Below the pieces are notes generated by a model. The model was not told where the DNA came from, ran no database searches, and saw nothing but the letters and a program-made list of their open reading frames with translations. Positions 1-11,606 of a DNA stretch of 64,000 nt are shown here, piece after piece. The stretch is taken from NCBI GenBank assembly GCA_018340805.1, contig JACMZG010001911.1:35892314-35956313 (forward strand), in the 5' to 3' direction. The position numbers and the translations under genes are program-made. Positions within the stretch are counted from its first letter, which is position 1; each line of letters starts with the position of its first letter. This DNA is from Microvelia longipes. Taxonomy: Eukaryota > Arthropoda > Insecta > Hemiptera > Veliidae.

Positions 1-1209
1 TTTTGCTATTTGAATTACCTCAGCACTTTTATATGTAAAGTCAAAGCTTCGTCTCTTTTGCCCAATATTCTTCTTTCTTCATTTAAAATTTCTATACTGC
101 TTGTTGGTGGGTTAAGATTTGAAGAACATCACGGGGAAATTCATTAAAAACTTATTATTTTCTAATTCTTTCGGATTAAATTCAGGTTCTTTTTGCAGTT
201 GTTTTTGCAAAACAACTAGACTGTTCTAGGAATGAAAAATTTTTTATCATTACATAAAGACCTTCTTGGTAATTTTTTCTCCATCTTGTATGAATAATAA
301 TATCTTATTGCTTGATAATTTCTTGAAATGATTCCAAGAACAAACCAGACTTAATTAAGACTTGAGAATTTCCGCCTTGTTTACTACACATCTGCTAAAA
401 TTTCTCAGGATAGTTCAGGGGATAAGCATCTGTTGAAGACTTTAAAAAATTTTATACTTACATTCCACACCTTTGAAACATAATTATTCTGTGAAACTCT
501 AACTTCATTATCCTTGTTACAAATATCAATTTCATTGAGCATTTGACCTTTGACAAAAAGATTCGTTTTTACGTTAGCATTGGAAAATAATGAAATATTA
601 AATAAAGTTTCATCTTTTATATACTTGTGTATGTGTGATAAATTATTTATTGTTTATAGACAATGGCAGACAAATATCTCGGACCAATTGGAAATTGATC
701 TGAAGGAGAAAACAGAAGAAAAAAACATAATGTTGTACAATAAATGTTATATTGTAAATGAATAGCATTGCATAATATTGCCAACCCCAGTTACAACCCC
801 ATTCAACAAAATTCATGTGATTGGTTATCAGATTTATGTAAACAAGTTATATATAATCGCAAATAAATACACTTAACAAATGTCTACGTTTACAAATTTA
901 TTTTTAATGGTTCTCAGCGAAGAGAAATAAAAAAATATGGATGATGAAGAAATGGAAAAAATGTATTGACATGAAAAATAATGGAGAAAGTAGTTCAACA
1001 TGAGAACAAGTACCTGAGGAGATCGTACTACTTGTCATGATGACAATATGAAATATGTTTTGAAGATCATTTCAGAAACACTGATATTGGTAAAACTATT
1101 ATTTTATTATTAGTTTATTTTATTTTTCTTTTAGAATCAACAAGCACGATATCAAAAATTTGAGGAATGATGAATAAAAAAGAAATTGTAAGTCCTAAGA
1201 ACAGTATTA
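1..1209. other. non-coding, probably intron of Smad2/3 gene
   Basis: AT-rich sequence downstream (on the minus strand) of the Smad2/3 first coding exon. I see no second MH1 exon and no convincing coding frame; the short plus-strand open frame at 550-765 has no splice context or recognisable motif. It most likely belongs to the first intron, with the remaining exons beyond the left edge. Confidence 0.5.
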
Positions 1210-1219
1210 NNNNNNNNNN
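1210..1219. other. assembly gap (10 N)
   Basis: Ten consecutive undetermined bases. The round number suggests a placeholder, so the true missing length is unknown. Confidence 0.98.
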
Positions 1220-1499
1220 TAAACTGTATCAAGTCAAATACCCTTTTTTCTCTCATGTTAAGGCTAAGAGCAAAAAGGGCACCCAGGCCTTATCGGTTTA
1301 AGATTACCCAAGTTATGTAGCCCTAGCAGCCAAAACGAATATTTAGACAGCCTGAAATACTAGTTGATTTTATTCCACTATATCATTGGGGTAAGATATC
1401 TTTGCATGTCTTGATTACCCAAATCATCACTATGATCTAATAATAATAGTGTAGTCAATAACCAATAATTTAAAAGGAGGACAGGATAATATGTATTAC

Positions 1500-1696
1500 C
1501 TAGGTAAAACAATACACTTGGTTCGAGGATCTTGGGTTGTGATAGCCTTTTCAAGTTCTTCTAAGCAGTTAGACTTCTTTAACTTTTTCACTAAACTTTT
1601 AACTGCTTTTTCGCTCCATTTGTCGTCACATTGAGTTTTTTTCCAACCAAGAAGGCGTTTTACTATAGGAGGAGTAAATGGTAACATAGAGGTCAT
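1500..1696 (-). CDS. Smox: Smad2/3 (Smox) first coding exon, start of MH1 domain
   Basis: The 65 complete codons begin with an ATG at 1696-1694 and read as the N-terminus of a receptor-regulated Smad of the activin/TGF-beta branch: [10 protein letters not shown], then [21 protein letters not shown] and [11 protein letters not shown], all typical of Smad2/3 MH1 domains, which bind DNA. The exon ends two bases into an arginine codon at a GT donor (1499-1498), as expected for a Smad2/3 first exon. The vertebrate Smad2-type insertion after the WKK motif is absent; a short CDDKW segment follows. The rest of MH1, the linker and MH2 are not in the window, so the gene is partial here and must continue to the left. 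Family assignment is strong; the symbol Smox is the Drosophila name, used by homology. Confidence 0.93.
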
Positions 1697-2300
1697 AATT
1701 TTACAAAATCTATCTACATCGAAATTAACTTGTAGATATCAAATCATCCAAGATAAAATCATTTTACAAACCTACGCCACATAGAATGTAAATAACAAAT
1801 TAAAAGCTATAATATACAAATAAATATAATACAATAAACTTAATAAACTATTTTTAATGACTAAATCACAGTACAAAAACCGAGAACCAGGTCCATTCGG
1901 CCTGAAAACGAGACGACCGTCAACTTAAATTTATTACTTTGCACTTCGTGATGGAGTTAATATACACTTCCGAACTAGCACTAATTACTTTATATCCGCA
2001 AATTCAAATCTTAAAACCACATAGAAATAATTAATATCTATTTAAATAACCCGATAAAAGCAACAAAACAGGATTTACGAACTGGATTCAGGCATCTTTA
2101 CACTATGGAGGGGGAAGGGGGGAATGTGAGGGGAATTTGAAAGGGAGCATTCACTGATAAAAGCGGCTTGAAATCTCAAGCCAGACGTGACGTCTGTTCA
2201 CCCCACCTCCAGACTGTCTGCTTCCTTTCTATCCAAATACTTGGATTATTATTAATATTTTACTTAATAAATTAATTCGATATAAAAAAACAGACTAATT
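1697..2300 (-). promoter_or_regulatory. upstream region of Smad2/3 with GTCTG/CAGAC cluster
   Basis: The stretch immediately upstream of the Smad2/3 start codon is more GC-rich at 2100-2225 than its surroundings and carries a G-run block near 2106-2135. Within 39 bases there are four five-base SMAD-type half-sites: CAGAC at 2182, GTCTG at 2192, and the palindrome CAGACTGTCTG at 2210-2220. A TGACGTCT motif at 2188-2195 resembles a CRE half-site. A promoter or 5' UTR role is inferred from position and composition; no transcription start can be assigned. Confidence 0.4.
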
Positions 2301-3139
2301 TAATATGATTAGCGAACCAGAGCTTTAAAAATTGAGTCAATAAGTAGGAAATGTTGTTCATTAGTATCAAAACATTTAAATTAAATATCCCGCCATACAA
2401 CTTTCAAAAATTCGAAAGCAGATGTAAAAAATAGTTTATTAGTTGATATTTATTAATATAAAGTCTAATATTTCATAAAAATCTTATGAATCAAGTTGTT
2501 TTTATTAATCTGCAAAGTAAATCAACTATTTTAAAAATAATCTATGTTTAGAATGTCTAAATGGAGATATAGGCACTTTCGCGCTAAAAATTCAATCTAA
2601 TGTTGTTTTTAAAAATAATTATCCATAATTATAATCTTGAAGTCATAATTCTACTTTTGAAGACAGGCCCTTCATGATTTAGTTTGGGGAAGAACCCTAG
2701 ATCAGAAGCAAATGAAAATTGGCTGAAACCAATGTTTTACTTCCTAGTACCCTATAATATGAGAGGAAATCGTAACAGAAAAAATGTGACACCTACTTTT
2801 TTCAACAAATGTCCACGTTTCAGCACTTACAGATCCATAAAGTATACTCTTGGTGCATATATATTCAGTTTTCTTAATTTATATGCACCAACATTACTGT
2901 GTTACTGGTGTAACACAGTAAAGGTTACATCAGAGGTAATAACACCTACATGGATGACCAAAAGGCTCTACTAACTTATATGGAACATAGTACAAAATTT
3001 AATCCTTACAAGAGGCAAATCTGAGTGAAAAATGCAACAGGATTTCTCAACACTTCTTAGTTTGAAAAATATTGAGAAAAATATTTGTTTGCTAAAAATC
3101 ATTCATAATGCTACTTTGAAGTGTTTTAAGTCTAAAAGA

Positions 3140-3366
3140 ACCATACCCAGAGTTAGAAACGTTTTTTTAATGTTATCTGACTGTTAGGTCGCATACCCTC
3201 AAAAATTTAAGTATACAACGATTTTTGTCACTTCATAAACAAAAAAATTACATTATAATTACTAAAACTTTATATTTTAATCCCGTAGACATGGCGTCTA
3301 TGGGACAATTTTTAGTAAAATAACCTGACAAATCTGTAAAAAAACGTTTCTAACTCTGGGTATGGT
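3140..3366. mobile_element. MITE with perfect 30-bp inverted ends and 8-bp target duplication
   Basis: The 30-base left end (3140-3169, beginning ACCATACCCAGAG) is repeated exactly in inverted orientation at 3337-3366. The flanks carry the direct repeat CTAAAAGA at 3132-3139 and 3367-3374, consistent with an 8-bp target-site duplication. About 165 bases lie between the ends, with no coding potential and an internal near-palindrome around a GTAGACATGGCGTCTA core. An 8-bp duplication fits a hAT- or P-type non-autonomous element. The perfect ends suggest a fairly recent insertion. Confidence 0.8.
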
Positions 3367-3593
3367 CTAAAAGACCTCAACCGCATTAGTGGCTAGGACA
3401 GTTCTTGAGATATCAGAGATCAAAAAGTGGCCTTTTTTTAATTACTATGGATTCATAAGATAGGGAAGCTTTGTTTCATATTTGGCAGTCTATTTTTTAA
3501 TAAAAATAGTGTAACCTATAATTATCAAGAAATTCCCAAAAACAATAATATTATATAAAGTTAACAATGAATTAATAACTTTTTCTTATAGAA

Positions 3594-5273
3594 ATGAATG
3601 ACTATATAGTTGCTTCCAACTCCTTGAGTAACAATAATAACCTAAACAATATTGGTAATACTTCAAGGTAATTTGAAAGCCTCAGAGTAAGAAATGGACA
3701 ACAAAAGGAACCATGCAGTTGTAGAATCCAAATATCATCTCAATTTTTTCTTCTTCCCTATTGGGCTATTTATTATCAAGTAATACCAGGTTTTTCTAAG
3801 TATGGTTATGCTAAACCTGCATTCAACCAACCTCTCACCTTCTCAAAAATAAATTGCTGAGCCACTGACTGAATTTTTTGGATAATCATATCACTGACTC
3901 TTATATACTTCTTGGATTTTAGATTAAAATCTTATCAGTTGGAAAAAAAGAAAAAAAAAATATTAATATTACCTATATTACCTGGTTCTTTACACAGTAA
4001 AGAACCATCGTTAACTCACCTTGGAACTATAAGTGATGCATCCTTAGAGTTAATACTCAATGACCAGAAAACTCAAGACAGAATAATGCTACGCTGGTTA
4101 CATTATATGGTATGCTTTTAAGCAACATGTTTTACCACTGTTTATTTTAATCAGATCTTACATGTGAAGACTTTCTTAAAGATCAGGTACTTTCAATTTT
4201 GAGACAGCTTGAATCAATTCTAAATAAGTACTATTTTTATTTATAATCTTAAAAGAGACCATTGAGTATAGAGCTCAAACCGCAATTCCATGCTAAGTGA
4301 TAATGACATCTACCGAGTTTCAATAACAGTGTACTCCTATTAGTTAAATAAAAAAATGTGAGTTTATATACACTTTAAAAAATTATATATATTAAAGTAT
4401 ATAAATATATATATATATTATAAATTATATATATAATATATATATAATATAATAATAATATAATATTATAATAATATAAAATATAAAAATAATATAATAT
4501 AATATAATATAAATAATATATATATAATATATATATATATTATTAAATATATAATATTATTAAATAATTATTTATTATTATTAATTATATTTATATATAC
4601 TGTTAAATTATATATTATATATTATATATATATATATAGATATATTATATATATATATATATATATTATATAATAATAATATATTATATATATTATATAT
4701 ATATATTATATATATATATATATATACTTTAATATATAATATTTTTTTAAGGTATAATTAAACTCACATTTTTTTTTAACTAATAGGGTACCACTGTTAT
4801 TGAAACTCGGTTAGATGTCATTATCACTTAGCATGGAATTGCGGTTTGACTTCTATACTCAATGGTCTCTTTTAAAGATTATAAATAAAAATGTACTATT
4901 TGAATTGATTCAAGCGTCTCCAAAATTGAAAGTACCTGATCTTTAAAGAAGTCTTCACAATGTAAGATCTGATTAAAATAAACATGTGGTTAAAACATGT
5001 TGGCTTAAAAGCAGACCATATATATTGAGTAGGGGAGTCTCTATAAAATAATAAGCAGCGCTTCCATTCTTTGTGCACTAAACAGATAAATATGAATGCT
5101 TGGTCCCATAATTTCTGCAACCTTTGTAGTCTTAGAATAAATTTTAAAAGTATATGTATATACTTTAATGTATATTATTTGTTAAGTGTATATAAATCAC
5201 ATTTTTTTTATTTAACTATAGGGGGGCAGGCGTACCCTGTTATTGAGCTCGGTAGACGTCATCAATTTTAAAA

Positions 5274-5317
<44 letters not shown>

Positions 5318-5326
5318 ATATTATAT

Positions 5327-5365
<39 letters not shown>

Positions 5366-6025
5366 CTTTTTAAAATTGATGACGTCTACGAGCTTCAATA
5401 ACAGGGTACGCCTGCCTATTAGGTAAATAAAAAAAATGTGAATTTATATACACTTAAAAAATAATATACATTAAAGTATATACATATACTTTTAAAAATT
5501 TATTCTAAGACTAGAAAGTGTTTGCAGAAATTATGGGGACCAAGCATTTATATTTATCTGTTTTAGTGGCACAAAGAATGAAGTTGCTGCTATTTATTTA
5601 TAGAGACTCCCCTAGTCAATATAGGAAGTAATCCAACCACAGCATTAAATATGATGCATATCAGTGTTTGGTAATAAATTAGTTTAGAATTTAGAAACTT
5701 CAAGTCTAACCATCAGTCATTCAAGTAACCTTTAGTAGTCATACAGTAATCAGTGATTCAATTATTACTCATACTTTTTAAACAAGTGTAACATTCAAAA
5801 GCTATATTGCAAATAGCTATGCCATATTGTTACTTTGTCACGAGTAATCAAATTACAATTTATTTTTTCAGTTTCAGTTTCACTTTGCAGCCAGGAGCAA
5901 TTGTGAAACTTGGAGAGCATGGGCATAGAGAAGCTTTCTCTCTTCTCCTGGACACCAATAAAAAACAACTTCTGGGTTCATCTAGTATTGAATCTTTATT
6001 ATTTTATAAGACAATATTTTTATAA
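3594..6025 (+). CDS. predicted three-exon gene, unknown product
   Basis: I do not recognise this protein. Three plus-strand pieces have good splice signals and matching phases: 3594-3667 (ATG just after a TTCTTATAG acceptor; donor AG|GTAATT), 3998-4109 (acceptor TTTACACAG; donor ATG|GTATGC) and 5891-6025 (acceptor ACTTTGCAG; stop TAA; AATAAA about 20 bases further on). Joined, they give 321 bases and a 106-residue product. Residues seen include an Asn-rich start, then SLTHLGTISDASLELIL, QDRIMLRWLHYM and IVKLGEHGHREAFSLLLDT, a composition that looks coding. The intron between exons 2 and 3 holds two large palindromes, and the first palindrome's left arm begins around the exon-2 donor, so exon 2 could itself be repeat-derived. 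Further exons may be missing. Treat this as a hypothesis. Confidence 0.35.
4095..5000. repeat. large AT-cored palindrome 1
   Basis: Sequence from about 4100 to 4395 returns in inverted orientation from about 4730 to 5000; examples are the TTTAATCAGATCTTACA segment near 4148 and the AATTCCATGCTAAGTGATAA segment near 4284. The centre (4375-4735) is almost pure A/T with TA and AATAAT runs. Arms are imperfect but align along nearly their whole length. It could be a foldback element or a local inverted duplication grown around a TA tract. Confidence 0.85.
5025..5630. repeat. large AT-cored palindrome 2
   Basis: The left arm (about 5030-5278) and right arm (about 5362-5625) are inverted copies, e.g. 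GGGGAGTCTCTATAAA near 5032 against the GAGACTCCCC segment near 5603, and the TTGATGACGTCTAC segment near 5378 against its complement near 5257. The centre is a TA tract. Inner parts of the arms resemble palindrome 1 (the poly-T/TTAACTA box followed by GGGTACC-like sequence), so the two are probably related. Confidence 0.85.
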
Positions 6026-7539
6026 ATAGGAATTTATTTTCTATAATAAATTATAGAAAATATACCATTATGTCATTATAGTGCAATTTGAGTTATTATT
6101 AATTATTTAATTTCTAAATCTGACAAAATGTAAGCTATTTTACAGAAGTAACCTGTTACTTTAGGTAATATGTTTCTTATATTTCGGATATTTTAAATAT
6201 TATTGACCTTGATTATGGTGACATTATAGAACAGCTGCAGTTATCAAACCACAGATCTAGAATAAATTACCAGCTTGTTGTTCTAAGGTCATCGATTTTC
6301 AAATAAAAAAGAGATACTTGTGGTAAAGTGCATAAGGAAGGCTAATGTCGATAAAAGCTAGTACAGGACTGTTCCTGTAAGAGTGCTTGCATCGTGGCGC
6401 TAATATTAATCTTAAAAAGTTTAAAACAAAACTTCCTCTTTAATATGTCATTCCCATGACTGAAAAATACTTGTCCTTCCTACAAGCCTAAAAACCCTCT
6501 TTTATCTTTGCACTAAAAGTCAGGATTTTATCACTCCCGCTACCTGTTTTTTATTCTATTAACCATTATCTATACTTTTTAAGAGAGGGGGGTGACATGA
6601 TACTTGAGAGGGCTTAGCTCCTTTAAGCTTCCTTAAAAGTTCGTGCCCATGAATTTAAATTTAGATAAATGAATTTTAAAAAGGATCAGTGATCAAACTA
6701 TAAAAAAATGGCATTAACTAATTAAGGCTTTTTAAATTATAAAAAAATTAACAACAAAATAATTTTGTTTCAATAAATATATTATTTTTCATAAACTAAA
6801 AAAAAAAAATAACAAAAATCAATAATAAAAATAAAAATTCAATTAGACAACTAACAAACAATAATTTTCTATATAATAGCTGAATTGATAGGTAATAAAA
6901 AAAATATGACCTGTCCTAGAGCATATGCTCATAAGTATAACTTAATACAAACAGTCCAAATAAAGATATGTTATCTGCAAAAAAGCTAAGTAGCTAACAT
7001 TGAGTAGATTTGTTTGAACTAAAGATAGAGGTATTATTTTATTCAACATAAAAATCCTTCAAAAGGAAGCACAAATGAAATGAATAAATATATTTCCAAA
7101 AATATTTTTGAACAAATTATATTTGTGGCAAAGAACCCAAGTGCTTGTCTACTACTATAAGAAAAAAATCTGTCATTAAAGATTATATTTATTTTCAATT
7201 TAACATAGACTAACAAAATTATAAAGGCTTGTATCAGGCAGGTTTTAGAAGCCATGAATTTATTGCTTCTAAAACATGTATGGTCTGTAAGGTCATTTAC
7301 AGTTGAGCTCATTTCTATTATACTATTTTAGAATGCAATATACTATTAATATAATATAATAAAGTAGTAAAATAAATTCATTAACACATTAAAAAAAAGT
7401 GGTTTCCCATAGAACAAAGAAATACTGTAACCTCAAAGCAGTTACTTATTATAAATATAAGAAGTTATATAATACTTTTCATATCTTCAAAATTCTTTTT
7501 TTTCTAATTTCAAATTTTATTTAACAAACTTTAATATAT

Positions 7540-7580
<41 letters not shown>

Positions 7581-7582
7581 TA

Positions 7583-7613
<31 letters not shown>

Positions 7614-9493
7614 TTGATTGTATAAATATGATACTCATATTAGTACTGATTAACACCCTGATGATAAGTTTTAGTTAATCATAGTATACTTAAGCTTTTT
7701 ACAAAAACATAATGAAATAAAATAAATATATATAAATAAATAAATGAATTAAAATTTAACAAAACATAAACACCTATTTGTAGATTGTATCAGACTTAAT
7801 TTAAGAACTTACAGATATAATGCAAATAAAAAAAAAAATTATAATTTTAAAAAGTATCTAGTGTATGGAATGCATTTTAGCCTTTTTTGCTCTGAATGAT
7901 GTAAATGAAGTGTATAATATGAAAATTCATATCTTAATATACCAATAAAGTTTAAATAATAATTTAATAAAGTAAATATAATTTGCTTTAAACCTAAGAT
8001 TTTTCTTAAAAATTTGACATTTATACAAGTAAAAATGTTCTTATATATTTTAAGTTTTCATATAAATAGATTGAGGTAAAAAGTATTTTATGAATGCAAT
8101 ATTTGAGTCAAGATATTTCTAATTTAAAACAAATTTATAAGTTGAACATACATGTTATGTAGCTTATTTTAAAGCTACCTAACATTTAAATTAGTTAATT
8201 CAAGTATCCAAGGGAAATAAATAAATTTATGAATTAATATTTTAACTTTACTAAGAGTACATAAAATACAACCCCCAGAAGTTGTTCTAATAATAAAAGA
8301 AAATCATTAGATGAAGAAATGAAGTTTAATCTAATCAGTAAAACTGGGCTTTTAAATCATGAGTGATTCGATCAATTTCATTATACTAAAACAACTAACT
8401 CCAATAAGAAAGTTAAATCAAATTTCAACTAGATTGTTCATAATAAAATTAAACAAAGCACAGCATTATAGCAACTGTAAATAATGCAGTTCTAGCAAAT
8501 TTATTAAAAAATATGCCTTGCCTTCTTTACTAAAGTATCTAACATTTCTATTGAAATTACTAAACGTAAGTACATATTAAAAAAAAAAGTTGCATTTTTC
8601 AATGGTTAAAAATAATATTAATTTTTGTTCAAATAGCCACGACAGCTAACAGTCTTCCATTTAACCTGAAAAAATAGTAAAAGAAGTTTAAAAAAAATTA
8701 AATAACAGTTAAAATAATAAACAATAAAAAACTCAACCCAATTTTATTATCAATACAAAACACAATAATAATAGTGTGGAGGTGTGAGTGGAGGGGTCAA
8801 GTGGCTTGATAAGTTTCTTAATTGATTTATTTTTTTTTTGATAATTAGTTGATATTAGTCAGAGCTAGAGTTCTGAAATTTTTAGGGGGCATACTCTGGG
8901 AACATAGTCTGCCTCTGTGGCCGTGATTTTATTTTTTATTTATACTCTGGGAGCATAAGGAGAAAACTAACCTTTTTGAGGTTTCTGAGAAGTTGCTTTT
9001 TGACTGAGAAGTCAAAAAGCAAAAAGTAAAGTTTTATTCAATAATACACCTAAGTTCTTTCACACTAAAGAGCAAACAACATATAAATTTAAGCTCAAAC
9101 TATTCCTAATTTTTTATAACATGAACAAAGGCTCAACATTTTTGAGCCACTTTGTATAATATAAACAGAACAATCATACCAACTTTCAACCTTTTGTGAT
9201 TCATGGTAGAAAATCTCAACACAAATGAACACCAACAACCCCTGACAATATTTTGATATCAAAATAAATTAAAATTTAACATAATAAGAAAATCTATTTT
9301 CACATTGTAGACTTGATTTAATTTAAAAACTAAACTCTTAAACAACTATTGTTTATAGAGATATTTATACAAATAATATTTATAGTTAGTTTTATATTAT
9401 ATTAAGTGTTAAACATAAAAAATTAATAAAAACAAATCCAAGATTATGTAGTATACCATAATATGTGGTATACTAGATAATCTTTGAACAAAT
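6026..9493. other. intergenic, no gene recognised
   Basis: AT-rich DNA between the small predicted gene and the 3' end of the TECPR1-like gene. It contains a TA tract at about 7538-7612, an 11-bp-stem hairpin at 8995-9020 (GCTTTTTGACT and its complement) and a smaller hairpin near 9125-9156 built on GGCTCAA/TTGAGCC. The lower-numbered end of the TECPR1-like 3' UTR must lie in its right-hand part. I see no other coding signal. Confidence 0.6.
9033..9038 (-). terminator. candidate polyadenylation signal of TECPR1-like gene
   Basis: AATAAA on the minus strand, about 455 bases past the stop codon at 9494-9496. It is the nearest canonical hexamer I found downstream of the stop. Such hexamers are common in AT-rich DNA, so this is only a candidate. 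Confidence 0.3.
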
Positions 9494-11523
9494 CTACATT
9501 ACATTAATAATAGGATCCCAGTCTAATCCAGTAGGTACAGCCTTAGAGATTCCAGTTCTATGAAACAACATCCCTTTATTTGAAACTGCCCAAACTTCAT
9601 CAATGCAAGCTGATAAATCTTCGAATTTCTCTGAAATTCAAGATAAAATTAATTTAAATAAATATAATTAATTAATCTTTTTTAATAAATTTCTGCAAGT
9701 ATGTTTTTATAGGAGCTAAATCTCTATATCAACAACAGTCTTAGAGCCTCTGAGATTCATCATCCTTACAATCAAAGTAGACTATGTGAGACAGAGTATT
9801 ATGAAAAATTGTTTCTAGCATACACTATAAATATATGGCAGAATTAGAATTAAAGCAAATTATCACATTGTTACTTTATTGTGATGATATTATCTTATTA
9901 GCTACAGATCCAATAATTTTAAAAGAAACTATGAAAGAACTTAATGTATATTACAAAAAATAGAATTGAATTTTTAATTGAGACAAAAAAAACCTCAACC
10001 TCAATGTCTCTACTCAATGTTGAGTAGAGACTGGGTGGAAAACATAAGTTTCGTAATCAAGCCATTGAGGTGGCCAAACAATATAAATATTAGGGTGTTG
10101 AGCTAAACTATAATCTATTAATGCAGTCTCTTTTAAAAGCCTCATCAGTTAACAACTAAATAAACATATAGTCAAAGAAATGATTAACAATAACATGTTC
10201 TGTTATAAAACTGGGTGAAAAAAAAAACAGAATATCTATTATTTATAATGACTGTCAAACTCTAGATACTCTAAATAATAAATTTGTAAGTATCAATAAT
10301 TTGAAAAATGAATTTAATAAAGCATGGAACATTGTGGGAGAAGCTCAATGTCATATTTACTATCAATTTTTAATCCCATGAAAAATAATTATATTTATTC
10401 TACAGACACACAAATGGTAGTCTAACATTTAAAACTAGGAGGAGTTGTTCTCACTGAACTTTAGGCATGGTAGAAATCAAGAGCAATTTGAGTGTAGTAT
10501 GTGTAACCTGAAGATTAGAGAGGATAACTACCACTTTATAGCCGTCTGCCCTGTCTTAAATGAATTTAGACTTGCAACTCTTGGGAAAAAAGAACTAAGC
10601 ATGACTGATCGCTTAAAACTATTAAATGAAGGGGAGTGGTGCTGAAGTAGTGAGAAGTGCTTCGAAGTACAGAACACTTGAAGGCTATAATTATTTTTGA
10701 AAAGAACAATTTTCTTTATCTAAATTATCCTATTTAAAGAAGAAATATATACAATTTTTTTACTACTAATAAATCATAGGTTGGAGCTTGGCACTAGAAG
10801 GATAGTCAAACATGTTAATTACTCCACTATAATACATAATATTACGACTAAGATAAAGATTTTGTATGTATTTGTATAACATTGGTATATAGGAAGGATA
10901 CAGAGTTGAAATTCTCTAAAAAAAGATCAGCCAACTTAAGTCCTCAAGAAGACTGGCTGGTCTTCAGAAATATTTAAGGAAAAATATATGTTAATTTTTA
11001 AGGGGGATGTATAATAGCTTAGTTCAATAATAGTCAGCTGGATTTTTTTCCAACAATAATATTTTATTAAAAATGGCTCAAATTTCACATTTCACAGAGT
11101 TTTCATCTGTACTAACCTTCACTTCCAACACTCTGCCAATGAGATCCTTCAGGAAAAACAGGAGACACTTCATGCCTGACATAAACCTTACCCTGTGAAT
11201 CCAAAGCCCAGACAGACCACTTAGCTACAGATACTTTTTTAAGACTGACACCTTTAGGATTTTCTACGACTTCCCAATTTAATCCTAACAAATTAAAACA
11301 TAAAAAATTATGGTTATAAAAGCAGAAGGAATAAAACAAAAGGCCTTCAAACTCTTGGCTGCTACACCCCTCCTTGTAACCACAGTTTTTCAAATTACAA
11401 GATTATGTAAGTAGAATGCTGTCACAATTTATATATAGTGGCAGCATGCCACTTACATCTTACATAATCTTGTAATTTGACAATCTGTGGTATATATAAA
11501 CACACACACACACACACACACAC

Positions 11524-11606
<83 letters not shown>

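Noticed and set aside
2684..2974. 96-residue plus-strand ORF
   Set aside because: No splice context, no motif, composition as expected from AT-rich non-coding DNA.
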